Made by a program: the position numbers and the translations under genes
Assembly (NCBI GenBank): GCA_019095985.1
Contig: CM032660.1
Span: 7,016,586 to 7,080,585 of the forward strand
From: Streblospio benedicti
Lineage: Eukaryota > Annelida > Polychaeta > Spionida > Spionidae
Length of the DNA stretch: 64,000 nucleotides
Reading direction: 5' to 3'
Shown here: piece after piece, positions 58,717 through 64,000 of the stretch
Layout of the letters: the number at the start of each line of letters is the position of its first letter
Position numbering within the stretch: position 1 is the first letter of the stretch
Notes under the pieces: generated by a model
Told to the model about the DNA's origin: nothing
Seen by the model: the letters and a program-made list of their open reading frames with translations, nothing else
The model's database searches: none

Positions 58717-61700
58717 TGCGTCATTAATGTTGACATTTATTATGAATGGCCTGACATTTTCCAACCCTGAATTTATATATTTTAGAATATTATATACAGT
58801 ATTTTATATGTATTATGAATAACATCATCTCTTACATATGTTTGAATTTTTCTTATTTTATTCTTTATAGAATTTCTATACTATTCGTTTCCATTTAATT
58901 TTAGCAAAAGGTGGCAGTATCTTCCTCGGTGTAGGCAATAATGGTATAGCCGAAGGTATCATTGCAACTCGTGATCAAAAAGATGAATTGAGAATGGGCA
59001 TGGATAAAAACTTCTCTTCACAAATTAGAGGTATGGTCTGTTATTGATAATATAATTTCACATTTCACTTAATACTATAAAAAATGATATGAATAGACAT
59101 TGCCCAAGACAGTCGTCACAGGAACGTGTCATTCATTGATTTTGAAAAGTAAGTTGAATTTGTATCATTACACAAATACAAATTTGTTGGATTGCAGTAA
59201 ACAGAAAAATCTGCAGATAAAAATGTGTGCAAATATTTCTACTTTTACAGTAATCAAACACCAGTGAAGTGACATAAAACATTGCAATGACATATCAATG
59301 ATAATGTACATGTATCACGAATTTGAAAGTGCAAACAATCGATTATTTCAAACTACGCAGCTACCATTACCATTACCATTACAGTATTAGAAAAAAAATC
59401 AACATGTCTTTCACCTAATTTTACGATTGTCTTGGCAATATTTTGTAGAAATGAAAGCATTAAAAGAGAAATGGTAATGATTGAAGTGAGTATAGGTAAA
59501 GAAAGTGCTTGTCGTAATTATGATCCTCAAGTTTCAGAAATCAAAACCTACAAGTTTGCAATGTGACTGAAAATTTAAATTGGTTAATGATATTGATTTC
59601 ATCCCAATTTTATTCTTGAATACAATTGTATCCACATACAAACTTGGAAAAACACATAAGACAAACCTTACTTTGTTGACAGTTTTGACAACTGTTGTTG
59701 CCATTTTCAAAACATCTCTCTGGGCATGTCAAGGTCACAATGTTTGGGAGAATTTTATATATGTATTTCTTAAAAATGCATATGAACTGAGTAGCCTATA
59801 TAAAGAGCCATCTCTCGCAGGCAGCTGGTGGCGCCTGTATTAGACAATCTGGGATCGATAAGATCGTGTTGTGAAATTTCTTGAATTCATAAACAAATGT
59901 TCACATTTGACACTTTCAATGGAAATTTGAACCATTTATCATCTATGTTTTTAATCATATTGAACATCTAATAAATCCTTACAATTAAACATTCGTAAAC
60001 ATTGCGTGCATTTACTGTGAAGGCTGAATATTTAATTTTCGTCACTGACTCAAGGAAAAAATCTTTTCACTCGACCATTTTGAAAAATCGTCCTCTGTCA
60101 ACGTGCGGAGTTGTGTTTTTCAAATGCATCTCAGGAGCATAAGAAGGGGGATTGAGACTGAAAAGTTTATATTATCCAATGAAATCGCTTTTCCTATCTA
60201 TCAGTTTTCCCTGCATAATTCTAGGTTTAGTAGAAAGCATTGAACGGACGCAACATATGATTGACCCCATCAAATTTTATAATAATCTTTTTTCGATTTA
60301 CTTGCAGTTTTCAGATTGTATGGTTTAATGCGTAAGCTTTTGATATACTAACATTGAATTATTATCAAGCAACATCTTATGCTCCGGAGATGGAGTTGAA
60401 AAAGTGAAGATTTATGCACAGTCTCTATGTGGACATCTCTCGTACTATGAGTCGTAGTAAATATGACGGCAGGCATGCAGTGCTGCTGCTGCGGACTCAC
60501 AAAAAGAGATGCATTTTAAAAAGTATTGCTGTGCATTAAATATTCCATCAATTCCTCTCAAATTAAAGCAAGTTGACAAAAAGTGTATGTTGTTTCTTAT
60601 TCTTAACACCTGGAACCAAAATATTAAATAGTTATTGTTGTAATGAGCTGCAAACATTGACGTGAGTATACTCGCTGAATTCCGCTGTCAAATTTAGCCA
60701 TGCACAATATAAAAGCTCAAATATAACTATTTACCTTAAACAATTACATTTGTTCAACAGTGTTCATAGATATTAGTTAAATTGTACCAAAGACAGAATA
60801 TATTTCGTGTTTATACAACACATCCTCAGCTAGTAATGCAATTACATAGACTTATGCATATGGATAGAATCGCATATTACTACATATGATTTCCATCAAA
60901 ATTTAGAATTAATACGACAAATAATAAGTGAGATAGCATCCAATATTAGTGTTTTTTATTTTGGTCTAGATAGATCTAGACTAGGATTTCCGTGTACAGC
61001 CATAGTGAAATATGCGAGTCAAGAAATAAAACAGCCCATACATTCTCCTACATATCTCCGACCATATATCAGCTAAAAATATTTCATTATTGTATTTAGA
61101 ATCTATTGATGTATGCGTTTCCAACCATACCAATTGTAAAAATTTAGGAGGAAATTTTAATAACAAACTTTGAAATCAAAAATGAGCATTGGGATAAGTA
61201 ATTTTTACAGTTGCAAACCAATGATCAGAGTATAATATGTTATTCACTTGTATGAGGGCAGTAGTAATAATAATAATTTGATAAAAAACAACAAGAAACA
61301 CTTTTATTTGTTAATATCTTTATTATTTACAAAATGAAATAAACTATACAATGTGCATTAACACTATTTCTTTAACAGCCTCAAATGATTGAACCCAGCA
61401 AGTGGCTAGATTACTTGCTCACCTGGCTCTGAAAATCGATCAAAATTTTATCAATAGCTATGTAATAATATTGTAATTGACTCTAGAAATGTTCACAAAA
61501 TTAACTAATTTAGATGTATGTAATTGCTGATAGCTCGGCTAATACTTAAACCGATTTTGAAAATCTTTTTTTTTATATATTATTCCTGTTGAATACCTCT
61601 AAAAGAAAAGTTCAAGTAAAAAAATTAAAAAAAAAAATTTTCCTTAAGCAGTGGGACAGCCTACCTGTATAATATGATCAATAGGCTAAAGAAAGTTTAG

Positions 61701-62655
61701 GTTTATATTCAATAATAAAACCCGTGGAAAAATCTCACATGTCACAGTACATAATTATCATGTCTTAGCAGAAACCTTGATGCATACAGTAATTTATAGT
61801 GTATTTGAATTTTTTTTGTTTGTTTTCATCTACGCATATCCAGCATATTATTTGTTAAATATTCTTGATTGTATTTGTTAATGCTGAAAACTTTATTAAT
61901 TTTAGGACCAGTCGTGGCATCTGACTTTGAAATCAAATTTCATCCTGTGAGAAAATATTCTCAGATCTTAGAGAACTGTTACATTGTTGGTAAGTTTTTA
62001 TTTTCACCATTTATTGTTTATTGTTGCGAAGAAATTGACGTTGTTGAACATAATTGCATTGGCCATATGAATTTTAAAAATTATGGTAGATTTGTGCAAC
62101 ATCGCTATCTTTCTAATTATTCTATTTCTTTTGTAGAGATTATAATTAAAAAGAATGTATCAGGTATGTTGTATGCAACTACAACATCCAATGTGTATTT
62201 TCGGGAAGGCTCAGAAATAATAGAAGCTACACCAGATGTAAGTAAAAGAGTAATCTATATGTATTCTTTAATTACATGACCTATGGTTAAACCATTTCTA
62301 CCTATTTATCTGTTTTGTAAGATGTTGTATAGATCAAAAGAATTCAAAATAGACATTGATGGTTGATATGTTAAAGTCAATCATTCCATCAAATTCTATT
62401 CAATATCTTTGTTATTCATATTAGAGGTCGGAATGAAAATATTTTGTTTCATATGTAGGCACTTGATAGTAAGTTCAAACCATGTTTGCTTATTACTGAT
62501 TCGCACACTATAATATTTTTTAGTTGGTTCACAAGAAATTTCTCCTACAAAGAGAGGAGAAATATTTCCCCGAAGTTGATGGTCTCTGCAAGGATCTGCA
62601 AAGGCTAAAACGTGAGATAGAGCGTCAAAAGAAACATAAGAAGTCTGGTAAATAG
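49293..62655 (+). CDS. ARM-Tudor-ARM-RS-Schlafen(AlbA_2) protein, 12 exons, about 834 aa
   Basis: Exons are 49293-49313, 50396-51593, 52160-52321, 53160-53297, 53393-53531, 57205-57291, 57564-57760, 58178-58297, 58905-59030, 61906-61989, 62137-62237 and 62524-62655 (TAG). Phases agree at all junctions. Residues 20-170 are helical ARM/HEAT-like; about 240-380 form an extended Tudor domain (GSFVGCKNNDTYCRC, VKVFLLDFGSVMDI, with DFGS for the usual DYGN); 407-552 are ARM-like again (CGNTRIMMRTFRVLSNMA, ALRTLTNLLYSC); 560-625 are RS-rich; about 648-791 are a Schlafen-type AlbA_2 domain (SACAFLNSAKGGSIFLGVGN, IKFHP, VYFREGSEI); the end is a basic helix. An in-frame TGA lies at 57215-57217 in exon 6. 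Exon 1 (MAQDIKK) is the least certain. Tudor proteins of this kind read dimethylarginine on Piwi proteins; a piRNA role is inference. Confidence 0.85.
49494..49946 (-). mobile_element. MITE-like family A, reverse copy
   Basis: The right border GTCACTGAGCATAAC is the complement of the left end at 2190, and the left border AATGCTCAGCCTGAAAAA corresponds to the element's right end. The interior word ATGAAAATCATTTGG matches in reverse. It lies in intron 1 of the Tudor-Schlafen gene. Confidence 0.65.
49955..50140 (+). mobile_element. MITE-like family A, partial forward copy
   Basis: GAAGCAAAATGATGTATTTT, CATTTAAACTGTGCTAAG and ACAATGATTTTCATCAGATG match the left half of the family. It abuts the reverse copy head to head, so the two form a large imperfect inverted repeat. 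Confidence 0.6.
52523..52785. mobile_element. Foldback MITE with arms of about 100 bp
   Basis: The left arm (ACAAGGAAGGGG, then CTTCTTTCGTCTTGAAGCGA and CTCCTGCATCAGGCGTTGA) is an imperfect complement of the right arm (TTGAAGCCTGATGCAGGAGA, then GCTTCAAGACGAAAAAAGAA and CCCTTCTTGTAT). A spacer of about 60 bases separates the arms. It lies in intron 3 of the Tudor-Schlafen gene. Confidence 0.85.
54810..55143 (-). mobile_element. Composite tRNA-derived SINE, copy 5
   Basis: On the minus strand TGGTCCTCAGTAGCTCAGTG, GGTTAGAGCGTACGAC and CGCGCCCCGGTCATGGCAGA form the head, followed by the shared body blocks. This is one of the best preserved copies. It is intronic in the Tudor-Schlafen gene. Confidence 0.8.
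55630..56100 (-). mobile_element. LINE C-terminal fragment
   Basis: An open minus-strand frame of 156 residues reads YLATVWDPYTRVDINKLQQV, QRRAARFVTNRF, then LGEPGWEDLETRRKKIKLCM, FFKIHHHLVNI and SFFPSTVILWNNLPAEVV. This is the conserved CR1/L2-type LINE C-terminus (VWDPxT..I..LQxVQRRAARFV). It is 5'-truncated but its frame is intact, so it is a young copy. Confidence 0.88.
56454..56480 (+). repeat. GT/G-rich microsatellite
   Basis: A GGTGATGGTGGTGTGTGTGT tract runs into a short G tract. It is intronic. Confidence 0.8.
58657..58720 (+). repeat. (TG)n-(CGTG)n microsatellite
   Basis: About 20 TG units pass into about six TGCG units. It lies in intron 8 of the Tudor-Schlafen gene, between the two exons that open the AlbA_2 domain. 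Confidence 0.95.
60830..60960 (-). repeat. Dispersed repeat family B, copy 4
   Basis: GGATAGAATCGCATATTACT and ATGATTTCCATCAAAATTTA match the other copies in reverse. A family with GCGTTTCCAACCATACCA follows at 61065-61190, the same pairing (in inverted order) as seen near 1850-2185, so the two families may be parts of one longer element. Confidence 0.55.
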
Positions 62656-64000
62656 TAATCATTGACCATGATGAACAGTAATATGTGATAACGTAAGCAA
62701 TGCATTTGTGCAAATGATTGGTAGACTGTTTAACTTGTGGATAAATTAAGCAAAATTCTGTGTAGAACTTAATGTTGCAATTTTTTCTAAATTGTGTAAT
62801 GAAAAGTGTTGAATTTGTGTGCATTTGAAGAGATTATGTTAGTAACTGTGAAATTTACAAAATATAAGCTTCACTATAAAAACAAGCTTTCTTGTTTGAA
62901 ATTTTTTATCCATGCAATTCTTTTAGTTTGATATTATGAATATATTATGAATATATCTAAGTAGTTTTATTCATGTTAAAAACGGCATTTTGCATTGTAT
63001 TTTTGTAAGTGTAAAGATATTACAATGCACTTTGTTTTGTCATTTACCTAAGTTCTGGTTGTGGAAACAAATGTTAAAGGCTCTTTTTTCGTAAAGTGGA
63101 ATTACCTGATTTTGATAAGATTCATACTATTTAGACACTAATTGCTTCAATATTACAAAGGTAAAAATTTGCAGTGGACAGGTAGCATTATGTCAAAATT
63201 TAGTGATAGGGCAAATCAAAACTACTGTTTGCTCTGTCACACAATTTTAAAGATAGTCTAGTCGTTTTAAGTAGTATAGGATAAACATGCATTTAGTATT
63301 TTAATTTGTCAATGTTTTCATTTTAAAAAGAATGGTGATGTTAAATTATAATCCTTAGTTTTCTCTATCATGGACATACCTTGTACATGGTTTACAAAGA
63401 AAAAAAAAAAGAGATTATAAGTGTGAATCTTAAATTACTGTATACGAGTCACTAGTAGTGTATAGCTTATATTACATATAACGATATTTCCAAGATATTG
63501 TTAATGTAGCACAATATAAAATTTGATATTACAGTAAATGTCCTGACGAACGGAACCCACTTTGCAGTCCAAATTCCTACCGTTAGAGAGGGTTTCCGCT
63601 GATTAGTGATCTGACCATAATATTCTCGTGTACCATCGGCATCCATTATCGCTCAGTCATGAGCTTACTTATTGAAGCCAGCTTGATACAACGAGTGCAT
63701 TTTCCGTTTGTCAGTAGCAGTTCTCTGATTAATAGATGTCTCTTCTGTTGGCAGTTTATTACAATCATAATCTTTAATATGTTGTCCATAAATTAAAAAT
63801 TACTGTTAAATTTTCTTTTGTTATTGTTTTCAATATGGCGCTTCCGTTCCACAGCGCATGTGCATAATTGATGGATTGTTGTTAGTCTCGCTAAACCGCA
63901 TTTTATTGCATATCGGTGAGTGCACGCCACCATAGAATCTAGATGATCGAGACTACGTCTTTGTTTGTTACGACATAACGAAACCACATGTGATAGTGGG
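62656..64000. other. Region downstream of the Tudor-Schlafen gene, no gene recognised
   Basis: This contains the 3' UTR of the Tudor-Schlafen gene, with no canonical AATAAA that I can tie to it. A GC-richer patch near 63820-63910 may be the start of another gene beyond the right edge. The short minus-strand open frame there has no recognisable features. Confidence 0.4.

Noticed and set aside
63793-63987. Minus-strand frame of 64 residues near the right edge
   Set aside because: Composition is basic and unremarkable, with no splice or homology support.

Overview
This is a metazoan nuclear genome window. It has spliced genes with canonical GT..AG introns, about one third GC, frequent tRNA-derived SINEs, LINE fragments and many short DNA transposons. 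Gene content (secreted VWA/TSP1 protein, NEK6/7-type kinase, proteasome beta-2, Tudor protein) and repeat style suggest a marine invertebrate such as a lophotrochozoan or invertebrate deuterostome. I cannot fix the species from sequence alone. No viral or LTR element, CRISPR array or prokaryotic feature was seen. Exon models below were built by hand from splice sites, reading phase and protein similarity known to me; all introns named are phase-consistent.

Layout. (1) 1-781, minus: N-terminal exon of a Lys/His-rich protein with a 25-residue tandem repeat, running off the left edge. (2) 5714-13051, minus: complete 8-exon gene for a secreted TSP1-VWA-TSP1-Cys-rich protein of 346 aa. (3) 17190-27014, minus: NEK6/7-like kinase gene with two alternative first coding exons and two mutually exclusive exons for the same C-lobe segment, with polyglutamine at both ends of the longest form. 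(4) 31743-42073, minus: complete 7-exon proteasome subunit beta type-7 gene (274 aa); its 6.2 kb first intron holds a same-strand first exon of a P2X7-C-terminal-like protein and several transposons. (5) 42190-49200: repeat-rich interval with LINE pieces, a hAT element nested in another hAT, and a long perfect hairpin. (6) 49293-62655, plus: 12-exon gene joining ARM-like repeats, an extended Tudor domain, more ARM-like repeats, an RS-rich linker and a Schlafen-type AlbA_2 domain. This is the most interesting locus: it links a germline-type methylarginine reader to the fold used by Schlafen RNases and by the nematode piRNA-processing PUCH complex.

Repeats. I describe TSD-supported hAT-like and piggyBac-like elements, foldback MITEs, a composite tRNA-derived SINE in five minus-strand copies, other tRNA-like SINEs, LINE 3' ends, a Penelope-like GIY-YIG fragment, and three unnamed dispersed families. 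The genes do not form an evident pathway together; they are an ordinary eukaryotic gene neighbourhood with unusual individual members.
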